64,000 nucleotides of DNA from the NCBI RefSeq assembly GCF_000503775.1, contig NZ_KI629785.1:1239501-1303500 (forward strand), written 5' to 3'. The notes beneath the pieces are model-generated. The model did not search any database. It was not told where the DNA came from and was given only the letters and a program-made list of their open reading frames with translations. The stretch comes from Brevibacillus panacihumi W25. GTDB lineage: Bacteria > Bacillota > Bacilli > Brevibacillales > Brevibacillaceae. The translations under genes were made by a program, and so were the position numbers. Positions 8,393 to 16,533 of the stretch are shown piece by piece. How positions within the stretch are numbered: the first letter of the stretch is position 1; each line of letters starts with the position of its first letter.

Positions 8393-8761
8393 TCATTCCT
8401 CCAACAGGAAGAATTTGCGCCCGATGATCGCTTCTAAACGAAAGTACCTGTCCAATTCACTGTCCCGAATCGCATGAGTCATCGCGGATACGGTGTCAAA
8501 GTCAGGTACATCGAAGAGAAAACACGCATGCCAGCCTAATGTAGAAGCTCTGCCAGCACTGAAAACATCGGCATCCAGTGTACCGAGAAGGGTAGAACCA
8601 TTCGCTTTCCAGCTTTCCAAGATGACATTCAGCTTGGGGATAATGGCTTCATGCTTCTCCTGTTTTGTCGTTTGGTACCACCCGCTGGTAGCTTCAAACA
8701 GAAACACCACTCGCAATGGCTTGGTTATTTTCGGGACCAAAACATCTACTTGATCGCTCAT
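8393..8761 (-). CDS. Small dimeric alpha/beta-barrel-like protein (darcynin/IacB-like)
   Basis: A 122-residue protein starting MSDQVDVLVP. The pattern of a 35-residue helical stretch, then DADVFSAGRASTLGWHACFLFDVPDF and a terminal DSELDRYFRLEAIIGRKFF resembles the darcynin/IacB group of small ferredoxin-like-fold proteins (for example IacB of indoleacetate catabolism). This is by visual similarity only. I prefer ATG 8761 over the GTG six bases upstream because AAGGGG then lies 8 nt away. It is the first gene of the symporter operon and is divergent from the Crp-type regulator. Confidence 0.45.
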   Translation of the reverse strand: MSDQVDVLVPKITKPLRVVFLFEATSGWYQTTKQEKHEAIIPKLNVILESWKANGSTLLGTLDADVFSAGRASTLGWHACFLFDVPDFDTVSAMTHAIRDSELDRYFRLEAIIGRKFFLLEE

Positions 8762-8781
8762 CTGCACATCCCCTTACTTTT

Positions 8782-8860
8782 TGAATATTCAGATAAAAAT
8801 GAACGCCGTATCGTTGTATGCGCACCTCTTTATCTGTGTGTTATAATTAATAATATTCAA
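8782..8860. promoter_or_regulatory. Divergent control region with palindromic TGAATATTCA and repeated half-site
   Basis: The perfect 10-bp palindrome TGAATATTCA lies at 8782-8791, and the half-site AATATTCAA recurs at 8852-8860 as the reverse complement of TTGAATATT. A TATAAT at 8842-8847 faces the Crp-type gene without a good -35, which suggests activator dependence. These may be operators for the divergently encoded Crp-type regulator. Confidence 0.35.
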
Positions 8861-8931
8861 ATCATTCACTCACTTCAGTTAAAAGTGCTACAAACATGAC
8901 TCCTTTAATGAAAATAGTAGAGGTGACATAC

Positions 8932-9642
8932 ATGAGGGATTCCAGGCATACTTCGTCTTCTACCAACTCCTTTAATCATTCGCCTTGGCAGCTCAATCAG
9001 ATGGATGTCTGGGAAGCCTTGTTTGAAGACGCCCCAGTCAAAACACTTCGCAAAAATACCGTTGTCTTTCATCAGGGAGATCCTTTGCAATCGATCTATT
9101 TTGTGAGACGGGGCAGAGTCCGGTCTTCCGTCTTCGATGAAGATGGCCAGGAGATGACGATTTTAATTTTTTCTGAAGGCAGCATTTTCGGTGAGGTATC
9201 AGCGATTGAACAAAGTCCTTATCAAGTGACGACCACTACGAATACAGCCTGTACATTGGCCTATCTGCCCGTTGCGGTGTTTCTGGAAAAAGTCGAGCAA
9301 AGTCCTTCCCTCACTCGCCAGCTGAATCGAAGTTTAACCCAAAAAATAATAAGGCTAGCCTCTCATATCAAGGACATAGCCTTATTAAACTCCGATGAAA
9401 GAGTGGTTGCCTATTTGTTAAAATTAGCAGATACCTTCGGAGTAGAAACAGAACTGGGTTTAAAAATCGCCATTCCCTTTACTCATCAGGAAATGGCGGA
9501 TCTTATCGCCACTTCGCGTGTAACGGTCTCGAAAGTAATGAGTCTGCTCGATAAAGAAGGCATCTTGCAAAGAATAGAGGGTTATCTCTATATCAAAGAC
9601 AAGGAGGCATTGCTCCAGTGGTGTGCTTCTCAGGGACGTTGA
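8932..9642 (+). CDS. Crp/Fnr-family transcriptional regulator
   Basis: A 236-residue regulator. The N-terminal half is a cyclic-nucleotide-binding-type beta-roll (KNTVVFHQGDPLQSIYFVRRGRVR, then EGSIFGEVSAIE). A dimerisation helix follows, then a C-terminal helix-turn-helix HQEMADLIATSRVTVSKVMSLL near residues 185-206. The Cys cluster of FNR is absent, so an Fe-S oxygen sensor is unlikely. I start at ATG 8932, which has an AGAGGTGA site. It is divergent from the symporter/DUF3830 operon and probably controls it (inference). Its 3' end overlaps the convergent oxidoreductase gene by 13 bp. Confidence 0.85.
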   Translation: MRDSRHTSSSTNSFNHSPWQLNQMDVWEALFEDAPVKTLRKNTVVFHQGDPLQSIYFVRRGRVRSSVFDEDGQEMTILIFSEGSIFGEVSAIEQSPYQVTTTTNTACTLAYLPVAVFLEKVEQSPSLTRQLNRSLTQKIIRLASHIKDIALLNSDERVVAYLLKLADTFGVETELGLKIAIPFTHQEMADLIATSRVTVSKVMSLLDKEGILQRIEGYLYIKDKEALLQWCASQGR

Positions 9643-10523
9643 TTGCGTTCATACCACTTGATCAGGGCCTGTGTACCGCTGTTTTCCTCTCCCTCAGCTG
9701 CCATCTCGTCATAGAGAGATTTCGCCAGTTCCAATCCGGGAGTCAGAAGCCCCATCTCTTTGGCTGATTCCAGCGCAATGCTCATATCCTTGATCATATG
9801 CTTGATATAAAAGCCAGGAGCGTAATTGCCGGCGATCATGCGCGGAGCCAGATTGTTCAAGGACCAGCTGCCGGCAGCCCCGGCACCGATGCTGTCCAGC
9901 ACGCGTGTCGGATCAAGCCCGGCTTTTTTCGCATAGGAGATCGCTTCACACACCCCGATCATATTGCTTGCAATCGTAATCTGGTTGCACATTTTCGTGT
10001 GTTGGCCTGCACCAGGACCGCCTTGCAAAATGACATTGGTCCCCATGATGCCAAGCAGCGGAGCCATCGCATCGAAGGCTTCCTGATCCCCGCCGACCAT
10101 GATCGTGAGTTTCGCATCGCGCGCTCCAATATCACCGCCGGATACAGGGGCATCGAGCGAATGCAGCGCATGCTTTTTCGCTTCCTCGTAGATGCGCTGC
10201 GCCAAGGACGGCTTCGAGGTCGTCATATCGATGAGATACGTCCCGGGTTTGGCGTGCGCGATGACTCCCTGCTCGCCCAGGTAGACCTCCTCTACATCAT
10301 GCGGATAGCCAACCATCGTGATGATCACGTTCGCTTCGCCGGCGAGATCTGCTACCCGCTCCTTCCACACGGCTCCCTGCGCCAGAATCTCTTCAGCCTT
10401 CTCCTTGCTGCGTGTGTACACCAGCACCGGATAACCCGCTTTTATAAAATGGGAGGCCATGCTTTTTCCCATCACGCCTGTCCCGACGAATCCAATTACG
10501 CTTTTTTCTGTATGTGCTTCCAT
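9630..10523 (-). CDS. NAD(P)-dependent beta-hydroxyacid dehydrogenase (HIBADH/tartronate-semialdehyde reductase family)
   Basis: A 297-residue enzyme with the Rossmann motif GFVGTGVMGKSMA at the N-terminus, the substrate-binding signature DAPVSGGDIGARDAKL near residue 115, the catalytic Lys in GAGQHTKMCNQ (about 165) and the KHMIKDM cofactor-contact segment later. Family members oxidise 3-hydroxyisobutyrate, reduce tartronate semialdehyde or act on related beta-hydroxyacids; the residues do not decide between these. I start at ATG 10523 because AAGGAG precedes it, rather than at the upstream GTG at 10550. It converges on the Crp-type gene. Confidence 0.85.
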   Translation of the reverse strand: MEAHTEKSVIGFVGTGVMGKSMASHFIKAGYPVLVYTRSKEKAEEILAQGAVWKERVADLAGEANVIITMVGYPHDVEEVYLGEQGVIAHAKPGTYLIDMTTSKPSLAQRIYEEAKKHALHSLDAPVSGGDIGARDAKLTIMVGGDQEAFDAMAPLLGIMGTNVILQGGPGAGQHTKMCNQITIASNMIGVCEAISYAKKAGLDPTRVLDSIGAGAAGSWSLNNLAPRMIAGNYAPGFYIKHMIKDMSIALESAKEMGLLTPGLELAKSLYDEMAAEGEENSGTQALIKWYERNQRP

Positions 10524-10603
10524 GATTGCCCACTCCTTCGCCGTTTTCACTATGCTTTCTTTAGACTAGTTACTTCTGTAAACAGAGAGGAAAGTCCTTT
10601 CCA

Positions 10604-11296
10604 TCACGCACTTTTGGAAGCAGAAAACTTCTTCCTGTAATAGACGGAGAACCCGATGATGACAGGTACGAGAATGATGGAAGGCATGAACCACACCACG
10701 ATGGATACGGAATCAACCCCAAGCAGTCGCGGAGCGCCGAATACGGTAAAGGCGGTTACGGTGGCGATGCAGCATCCGAGCATCCCGCCCAAATGCTCAA
10801 ACCACCAGTGCATGCGACGGTTGGGCGGCCGCAGCCAATACGCCAGTTGAGTCGCCCCCAGGAATATCCCAATGAAAGGAAAATAACTCAACAGCGGAAA
10901 ATCAATCAGAAAACCGTAGGCCGAAATCGCTACCCCCGAGATGAGCAGCAGGGCGGAGACGAACAGATCGGCTAATTGGCGATGAGCGGCTACGCGCTTT
11001 TTGAACCGCAGCACACGGATGCCATGCCAGGCGGAAGCAGAGCTTAACAAGGAGATAAAGATGAGAAACCAGGCGAACGCCGTGCTGTCGGCAGTGCGAT
11101 CCGGATCAAAGCCGATTCGCCAAACTCCCATGTACAAAGCGGATAGCGCCACCACCCCCATCGATACCACATACACCCAGCCTATGCGGTTATGCGTTTT
11201 GCCCCCTTTTTTGGTCACCACAGGAATCCAAAAGACAAGTAACGCGGCAAAACCAGCAATGATGTGCACAATCTTAAAAAAGGAAAATAAGAACAT
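10604..11296 (-). CDS. Multispanning membrane protein, DUF2306-like
   Basis: A 230-residue protein with seven hydrophobic segments and conserved-looking His residues near membrane edges (KIVHIIAG, KTHNRIGWVY, AAHRQLAD, RMHWWFEHLG). This resembles the DUF2306-type predicted membrane proteins. No enzymatic motif is visible. ATG 11296 has an AAGGAA site; an upstream GTG at 11314 would add six residues without a better site. A second protein of this general type is at 34928. Confidence 0.55.
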   Translation of the reverse strand: MFLFSFFKIVHIIAGFAALLVFWIPVVTKKGGKTHNRIGWVYVVSMGVVALSALYMGVWRIGFDPDRTADSTAFAWFLIFISLLSSASAWHGIRVLRFKKRVAAHRQLADLFVSALLLISGVAISAYGFLIDFPLLSYFPFIGIFLGATQLAYWLRPPNRRMHWWFEHLGGMLGCCIATVTAFTVFGAPRLLGVDSVSIVVWFMPSIILVPVIIGFSVYYRKKFSASKSA

Positions 11297-11384
11297 GACC
11301 AGCTTCCTTTCCACCCATGTTGGCCGTTGCAGCTGCAGCCGACAACGCCACTAAAGGGATTATACAGAAAAATCCAATCCCTCC

Positions 11385-11427
11385 CAAGAAAAATAAAACA
11401 GCAAAGGAGCCACCCTTCGATGGCTCC
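11385..11427 (-). terminator. Intrinsic terminator after bpsA
   Basis: Minus strand GGAGCCA (11427-11421), loop, TGGCTCC (11412-11406), then TTTGCTGTTTTATTTTT. It lies 26 bp after the bpsA stop. Confidence 0.75.
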
Positions 11428-11452
11428 ACAGCGTTACAGTGAGGCAGAAGAT

Positions 11453-12636
11453 TTACTTGGGGGACAAATGCCGTTTCTCCACCATAAGAAACGTATCGTT
11501 CTTGCAGCCGGGGCAGCCCTGATTTTTCAACTCCTCAATCGTCGCCACCTCTCCTTGCAAACCCACGAACACTCCCTGGCCGCATTGCATGCAGCGATAG
11601 GTCCGCAACGTGCGTTTTACTTCCCCTGTATAGAGCGCGTCAGAAAAGGCATCCTTGACCTGGGCGTCCGTTACCGCGGTCGTCTCCAGGACGATCATTT
11701 GACTGCGGTTCGCAATCATTTCCGCTCCTTCGTACTGATTGAAATGCTGGTGGGCCGCATGGACGGTAAGCCCCATACGGACAAATTCCCGGTTCATCGC
11801 CAGCATGAAGTCAGGTGATTTATGGGCAAAGGACAGGAAGACCGGGAGCCCTTTCTTTTGCTTTAAGGCCGTGATCCCCCGTGAGACAAACAGGCTCATT
11901 CCTTGCAGCGTGTACGGCGGATCGGTGAAAAAGCAATCGTATTGCGCATGCCATTCGCTCGGAAGCGGATTTCGCAAATCCCAGGGAAAGCACCGGATGG
12001 GCAGTTGGGCGCGGTCTGCGATTTCATGGATGTGGCGTATAAATCGTTCATCGAGCTCCACCACATCGATCTGGGCTTGCGGCACCTCTATGCCGGGAAA
12101 GAGCTGCTGAAGGAGCATCCCCAATGAGACGCTGACCAAGTCATCATCCCCTACGCACAAGATCTTTTTGCCGACCAGGCTGTGGTGCTTCAAGCACAGG
12201 ATTGCTCTTCGCAGGCTGGTTTCCGTCGTGCATTTCGACTGGTCCAGCTGGACATTCACCTGCGGCCGACGCGCGAACTCTTCTTCCAATCTCTCCAGAA
12301 TCACCTTCATCTCAGGAAGGTGAACCGCCTCATTCATGTCCGCTTCCATGAGTTTCAGGTACAGCGCCCTGTTAATGCCTCGATAGCCACATCTTCGTTC
12401 TACCCATCGATTGGCCTCTTTCGTGCAATGGACGCCATTTTTTTGTTCGAGCGCGCCCTCGCGGATCAATTCTTTTTTGATCGCGGCCGCTACAGGGATG
12501 GGCAAAAAGGTTCTGCGGGCCAACTCCTTTGTGGAAATGCCCGGATGAAAATAGCAGGCGAGCACAGCTTTTCGATCACCTGGATTCCCTCATCTACCTT
12601 CACACGTGCTCCTACTTCTTCTACGTAATGTTTCAT
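11453..12636 (-). CDS. bpsA: N4-bis(aminopropyl)spermidine synthase-like protein, frameshifted near the N-terminus
   Basis: The long frame (11453-12565, 370 residues from a GTG) has BpsA hallmarks: a winged-helix-like N-terminal region (STKELARRTFLPIPVAAAI), GDDDLVSVSLGM for decarboxylated-SAM binding, the FTDPPYTLQG active-site loop and a C-terminal CxxC...CxxC zinc-ribbon-like segment. BpsA transfers aminopropyl groups to spermidine to make branched polyamines. The long frame has no ribosome binding site. The matching start is ATG 12636 with GAAGGAG (the site overlaps the mutS2-like stop), encoding MKHYVEEVGARVKVDEGIQVIE in another frame. The frames join only if one A is added in the AAAA run at 12569-12572, which restores VIEKAVLACYFHPG. 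A real mutation, a sequencing error or -1 slippage are all possible. Confidence 0.75.
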
Positions 12637-12640
12637 TGCG

Positions 12641-14527
12641 TCACTCCTTCAGGTTTTGTGAGATATGCTTGCGCTGCAGCTTGACTTTCTGATTTTGGAT
12701 CAGGACCACGATGTTGCCTTTCGCGTCCTCCTTCTCGTACACAACGCCGCTTTTTCCCAGATAGGAGACGAAGACCTCATCGCCCGGCTCCAGGGTTTTG
12801 TCTGTGTCTGGTTGTGGTTGTCGCACAGCCTCTGTCGCAGCCTCTTGCTTTGTCTCTGTTTTTGGTGTTTGCGGTTCGTCAGACTGATCTGGCTGCCACG
12901 CGGGCAAAAGTACCAGGGATGGCTCTGCATGCACGCTGTTTGCCGCTTGACCCGTGACATCCACCTCCGCAGCGAATTCACCCAGTCGTCCGGTTCGTGT
13001 GATCCCGTTTGCCGTGATCTCCCTTGAGCGCTCAATGATTTCGTTTGGCAGGCCGATTTTTAATGCGATGGAAAAGGCGTAGCTCTGTCCGGCTTCCCCG
13101 ATCCGCAAGCGATACAGCGGTTGAAGGGTCTGGGTATCGAACTCCATCCGGGCGTTTTCAAAGCCGGGTGTTGCCGCTGCGAAATTTTTGATTTCATTAA
13201 AATGCGTCGTCGCCACAATCGTCGCCCCTCGTTTGTGCAATTCCTCCAGGATGGCGATGGACAAGCCGACGCCTTCGCCCGGGTCAGTACCGGAGGCCAT
13301 TTCATCGATCAGGACGAGGGTCGAGGAATCTGTCATTCTCAGAATGTCGATCACATTATGAATGTGGGCGGAAAACGTGCTCAGAGCATGCTCAAGGCTT
13401 TGCCCATCGCCGATTTCTACTGCGATATGGCGAAAGATCGAAAACAAACTTCCCTCTTGAACCGGAACCAATAAGCCCGACTGGACCATGAGGGTGAGCA
13501 GGCCCACTGTTTTGAGCGTCAACGTCTTGCCGCCCGTATTGGGACCCGTAATAATCAGGGATTTATAGCGAAAGCCCGTCTCGAAGTTCAAGGGAACCAT
13601 CTCCCGGCCGAGCAAGGGATGGCGTGCTTCACGCAGCCGCATAAACCCTTGTTCATTGATTTGCACATTGGAGCCCCCGATCGCCAGCGCGTACTTCGCT
13701 TTGGCGAAGAGAAAATCGTAGATGCCTACTGTCTCTACGTTTACGTGAAGCTCGCGGCTGTACTCATCTGCGAGAGCGGATAGCGCCATCAGCACTTTCG
13801 TGACCTCACGCTCCTCCTCTCCCCTAAGTGCTTCAAGCTCAAATTGGAGTTGGCTGATATCACTCGGCTCTACATACACGGTTTGACCACTGGCAGACTC
13901 ATCCAGGACACTCCCTGTCACCTGCTTGCGGTATTCTTTCTTGATCGGAATGACGTAGCGTCCATTTCGCGTGCTGATAACATGCTCCTGAAGAATCGAT
14001 CGGTACCTGCCCATCAAGGCAGCCAGCTTGCTTTTCAGACGTTCTTCACACACGACGATCCGCTTTCGCACCTTCGCCAGATCCTTGCTGGCTGTATCCA
14101 TGACCTGCCCACGCCAGATGCTGTTCTCGATTTCTCCTTTCAGCCTAGTAAGCGGGGACATCGCGGTAGCAAAACTCGTCACATGCGGGGCTGCGTTTGC
14201 TTTTGCAGCCATGTACTTGATCAGTTGCGCGCAACTCGTCAGGAATTGGTGGATATGCCCTAAATCCTTCACGTTGAAGACATGATCCTTGCCCAATAAG
14301 TCCAAGATGCGCTCGATTCCTTCCAGCGAAGGAATCGGCACACTGGCCCCATGTTCCAGCAAAGCTTTGGCCTCCGCTACCTCATCCAGCTTTTTCCGCA
14401 ATTCCTTTACACCTGTCATAGGAACCATCTCCTCGACATGCCTTTGCCCGATATAAGAGAGGGCATATCCCTTGAGCTTTTCCTTGATTTTGTCGTACTC
14501 CAGTCTCTGCAAGGTTTGTTGATTCAT
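12641..14527 (-). CDS. MutS2-like ATPase lacking the Smr nuclease domain
   Basis: A 628-residue MutS-family protein. The core and lever region carries the MutS2-type segment GSVLDESASGQTVYVEP near residue 210, Walker A GPNTGGKT at 328-335 and a Walker B/D-loop LVLIDEMASGTDPGEG near 408. An Ala/Gln/Pro-rich linker then leads to a short KOW-like end (about 580-628, LEPGDEVFVSYLGKSGVVYEK). Standard MutS2 proteins are near 785 residues and end with an Smr endonuclease, which is absent here; the coiled coil is also short. In Bacillus subtilis MutS2 recognises collided ribosomes and splits them, so a ribosome role rather than mismatch repair is plausible (inference). The gene overlaps the bpsA ribosome binding site and has an unusual attenuator-like leader. 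Confidence 0.85.
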   Translation of the reverse strand: MNQQTLQRLEYDKIKEKLKGYALSYIGQRHVEEMVPMTGVKELRKKLDEVAEAKALLEHGASVPIPSLEGIERILDLLGKDHVFNVKDLGHIHQFLTSCAQLIKYMAAKANAAPHVTSFATAMSPLTRLKGEIENSIWRGQVMDTASKDLAKVRKRIVVCEERLKSKLAALMGRYRSILQEHVISTRNGRYVIPIKKEYRKQVTGSVLDESASGQTVYVEPSDISQLQFELEALRGEEEREVTKVLMALSALADEYSRELHVNVETVGIYDFLFAKAKYALAIGGSNVQINEQGFMRLREARHPLLGREMVPLNFETGFRYKSLIITGPNTGGKTLTLKTVGLLTLMVQSGLLVPVQEGSLFSIFRHIAVEIGDGQSLEHALSTFSAHIHNVIDILRMTDSSTLVLIDEMASGTDPGEGVGLSIAILEELHKRGATIVATTHFNEIKNFAAATPGFENARMEFDTQTLQPLYRLRIGEAGQSYAFSIALKIGLPNEIIERSREITANGITRTGRLGEFAAEVDVTGQAANSVHAEPSLVLLPAWQPDQSDEPQTPKTETKQEAATEAVRQPQPDTDKTLEPGDEVFVSYLGKSGVVYEKEDAKGNIVVLIQNQKVKLQRKHISQNLKE

Positions 14528-14548
14528 CTTCCTTCGCTCCTTTTCATG

Positions 14549-14593
14549 AAAAATAAAAAGGACGAAGAATGAACGAGTGTCATTCTCCGCCCT
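14549..14593 (-). terminator. Second leader terminator, just before the mutS2-like gene
   Basis: Minus-strand GGGCGGAGAATGA pairs with TCATTCTTCGTCC over 13 bp (two G-U wobbles) and is followed by TTTTTATTTTT, ending about 20 nt before the start codon. No promoter is visible between it and the gene, so transcription must read through it. Confidence 0.8.
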
Positions 14594-14620
14594 TTATGGC
14601 TCCCTATAAAAGTGCCCGCC

Positions 14621-14650
14621 AAAAAGAAAACCGTGCTGAAGACAGCACGG
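14621..14650 (-). terminator. First leader terminator
   Basis: Minus-strand CCGTGCTG-TCTT-CAGCACGG, a perfect 8-bp stem, followed by TTTTCTTTTT. It lies about 210 nt after the predicted start of transcription and 94 nt before the mutS2-like start codon. Confidence 0.85.
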
Positions 14651-14660
14651 ATTGTGGGCG

Positions 14661-14820
14661 CAATGTATAGGTCATATACCTAAGGCATTGTATGATATCC
14701 GCTGTTCTTAACTAAATCCCAAGGCCACTCATAAGCCATGACAAAATAAACCTTGCAAAAGCTGCAAAATTTTCATGGACTTACTACGAACCTCTGTATG
14801 GAATTTGATTAGTTAAGAAC
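14661..14820 (-). ncRNA. Structured leader RNA upstream of the mutS2-like gene
   Basis: A 12-bp perfect stem joins 14820-14809 (GTTCTTAACTAA) to 14715-14704 (TTAGTTAAGAAC) and encloses about 93 nt with smaller hairpins: TAAG-CCATGA with TCATGG-CTTA, and TTGCA-GCTTT-TGCAA. A further hairpin, CAATG...TAGGT-ATATG-ACCTA...CATTG, lies at 14690-14661, directly before the first terminator. The 5' arm of the long stem is also the end of the short ORF at 14832. It could be the regulatory leader of the mutS2-like gene or a separate small RNA ending at 14621. I could not match it to a known RNA class. Confidence 0.6.
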
Positions 14821-14832
14821 GACCACCGACAT
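14809..14832 (-). CDS. Seven-codon leader peptide ORF (MSVVVLN)
   Basis: ATG at 14832 is preceded by AAGGAG with an ideal 8-nt gap and is followed by six codons and TAA. The last codons (GTT CTT AAC TAA) form the 5' strand of the long leader stem, so a ribosome paused on this ORF would stop that stem from forming. Position, ribosome binding site and overlap with RNA structure are those of leader peptides of drug-inducible resistance genes (established for erm, cat and ABC-F genes). Its translation here is inferred. Confidence 0.55.
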   Translation of the reverse strand: MSVVVLN

Positions 14833-14862
14833 CAAAATCTCTCCTTAGACGAGGATACCCTC

Positions 14863-14892
14863 ACTATACCGCGTGTGATCCGGTCCAGTCAA
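14863..14892 (-). promoter_or_regulatory. Sigma-A promoter of the mutS2-like leader
   Basis: Minus-strand TTGACT (14892-14887), 18-bp spacer, TATAGT (14868-14863). Predicted start near 14857, giving a leader of about 330 nt. Confidence 0.7.
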
Positions 14893-14958
14893 GAATAACG
14901 CAAGGAATTTTGTGTTACCCTATCCAAATAATAGAAAATAATAAGCAGGGTGTTCACC

Positions 14959-16533
14959 ATGAAACGGACCTTCAGGCTCAAGAACCGAAACAATCAAATG
15001 GTGGAGATGGAAAGCGATCCATCATCCGAGGAAACTCCGATCCAGCTCGATCCATCGAATCCTGACATCGAGACTCGCATGGACTTCCTCCAGCAGAAGC
15101 TGGCTGATTGTTCGGATGTCGTCACCCATACCTTCTTGGCTGGACCCCAACGGAAGTGCGCCTTGATCTATCTGCATGGCATGGTAGATGTGAAGATGCT
15201 GCAGAAGGACATTCTACAGTCCATTTTAGCGATACGTGCCAGAAATGCCTCTGCGTTTACCCATGCTATTTTTGTCAACAAGCAACTTCCTGTCAGCGAT
15301 TATCGGGTAATTCCCACTACGGAAGGCATCTCCTCGATCCTCGAAGGCAATGTACTGCTACTCATCGATGGAGAAAGCCAAGCACTCGAGTTCCCTATAT
15401 CTTCAGTAAAAAAGCGTCAAATCAGCGAGCCTCCCAATGAATTGACGGTTAGGGGACCACGCGAAGCCTTTATCGAGAGTGCGGACGACAATCTGACCCT
15501 GCTGCGCAAGCGGTTAAAAACCTCTGACTTCAAGACGGAAACCATGCGCATCGGGACCAAAACGCAAACGAAGGTATTGATACTCTACATCAAGGGAGTC
15601 TGCAAGGAGGAGCTGGTACAGGATATTAAAGGCGTCCTGGAAAAGATCGAAATCGACAGCGTTCTCGGGAGCAGTTATTTGGAGGAATTTTTGGACAGCG
15701 CTCCTTTTTCCCCATTTCCCCAGGTGCAATATACAGAACGCCCGGATGTCATGAGCGCTGGACTTTTGGAGGGAAGAGTCGGCATCATCGTCGATGGTTC
15801 ACCTATTACGCTGATCGTCCCGGTGACGCTGCCGATGCTGCTCCAATCCGCAGAGGATTACTTTCAACGCCATGTGGCGAGCACCTGGATTCGCTGGATT
15901 CGTTATCTCTTCGCCTTCAGTTCCCTGGTCCTGCCATCCTTTTATATCGCCATCACGACGTTTCACCCGGAAATGATTCCGCAAAAGCTGTTGATCACGA
16001 TTGCTGGTTCCCGCGAAGTAGTTCCGTTTCCCGCTCTCATCGAAGCCATGATCATGGAGATTTCCTTCGAGGCTTTGCGCGAAGCAGCCATTCGCATCCC
16101 CAAACCGATCGGTCAGGCAGTTTCCATTATCGGCGCATTGGTCATTGGAACTGCCGCTGTTCAAGCGGGAATTGTTTCGGCTGCGATGGTGATCATCGTC
16201 TCGTTTACCGGAATCGCCTCGTTCATTATCCCTCACTTCGACCTGGGACTGGCATTTCGCTTGCTGCGTTTTCCAATCATGATCTTCGCGGGTTTGTTTG
16301 GCCTTTTCGGGATCATTTGCACGATGATCTTTCTCTATATCCACCTGATCAATTTGCGTCCTTTTGGCGTCCCGTACCTGACGCCCATGACACCTTTTGT
16401 ATGGAGTGACTTTAAAGACACACTGATCCGGGCACCCTGGTGGCTCATGCTCAAAAGGCCGGTCCAGTTTGGTCCCAATCGTGTCAGACAGCAATACTAC
16501 CGGGCACGGATTCCAAAGGAGGATGGAGATTGA
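14959..16533 (+). CDS. Spore germination receptor A subunit (GerA/GerKA family)
   Basis: A 524-residue protein with a large hydrophilic N-terminal domain (to about residue 310) and then four to six membrane segments, the usual GerAA/GerKA layout. Family features include DSVLGSSYLEEFLDSAPFSPFPQVQYTERPD in the N-domain (near 235-265), GREVVPFPALIEAMIMEISFEALREAAIRIPKPIGQAVSIIGALVIG across the first membrane segments, and the PFVWSDFKDTLIRAPWW tail, all noted by position. It forms a nutrient receptor in the spore inner membrane together with the B and C subunits. ATG 14959 fits the AGGGTG site better than the GTG at 14950. A forespore promoter is expected but I could not assign one with confidence. 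Confidence 0.9.
   Translation: MKRTFRLKNRNNQMVEMESDPSSEETPIQLDPSNPDIETRMDFLQQKLADCSDVVTHTFLAGPQRKCALIYLHGMVDVKMLQKDILQSILAIRARNASAFTHAIFVNKQLPVSDYRVIPTTEGISSILEGNVLLLIDGESQALEFPISSVKKRQISEPPNELTVRGPREAFIESADDNLTLLRKRLKTSDFKTETMRIGTKTQTKVLILYIKGVCKEELVQDIKGVLEKIEIDSVLGSSYLEEFLDSAPFSPFPQVQYTERPDVMSAGLLEGRVGIIVDGSPITLIVPVTLPMLLQSAEDYFQRHVASTWIRWIRYLFAFSSLVLPSFYIAITTFHPEMIPQKLLITIAGSREVVPFPALIEAMIMEISFEALREAAIRIPKPIGQAVSIIGALVIGTAAVQAGIVSAAMVIIVSFTGIASFIIPHFDLGLAFRLLRFPIMIFAGLFGLFGIICTMIFLYIHLINLRPFGVPYLTPMTPFVWSDFKDTLIRAPWWLMLKRPVQFGPNRVRQQYYRARIPKEDGD

Noticed and set aside
14661-14820. The structured leader as a T-box, 6S RNA or known riboswitch
   Set aside because: I could not find the T-box AGGGTGGNACCGCG segment, the 6S central bubble pattern or a known riboswitch core. 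A short ORF plus terminators fits attenuation better.
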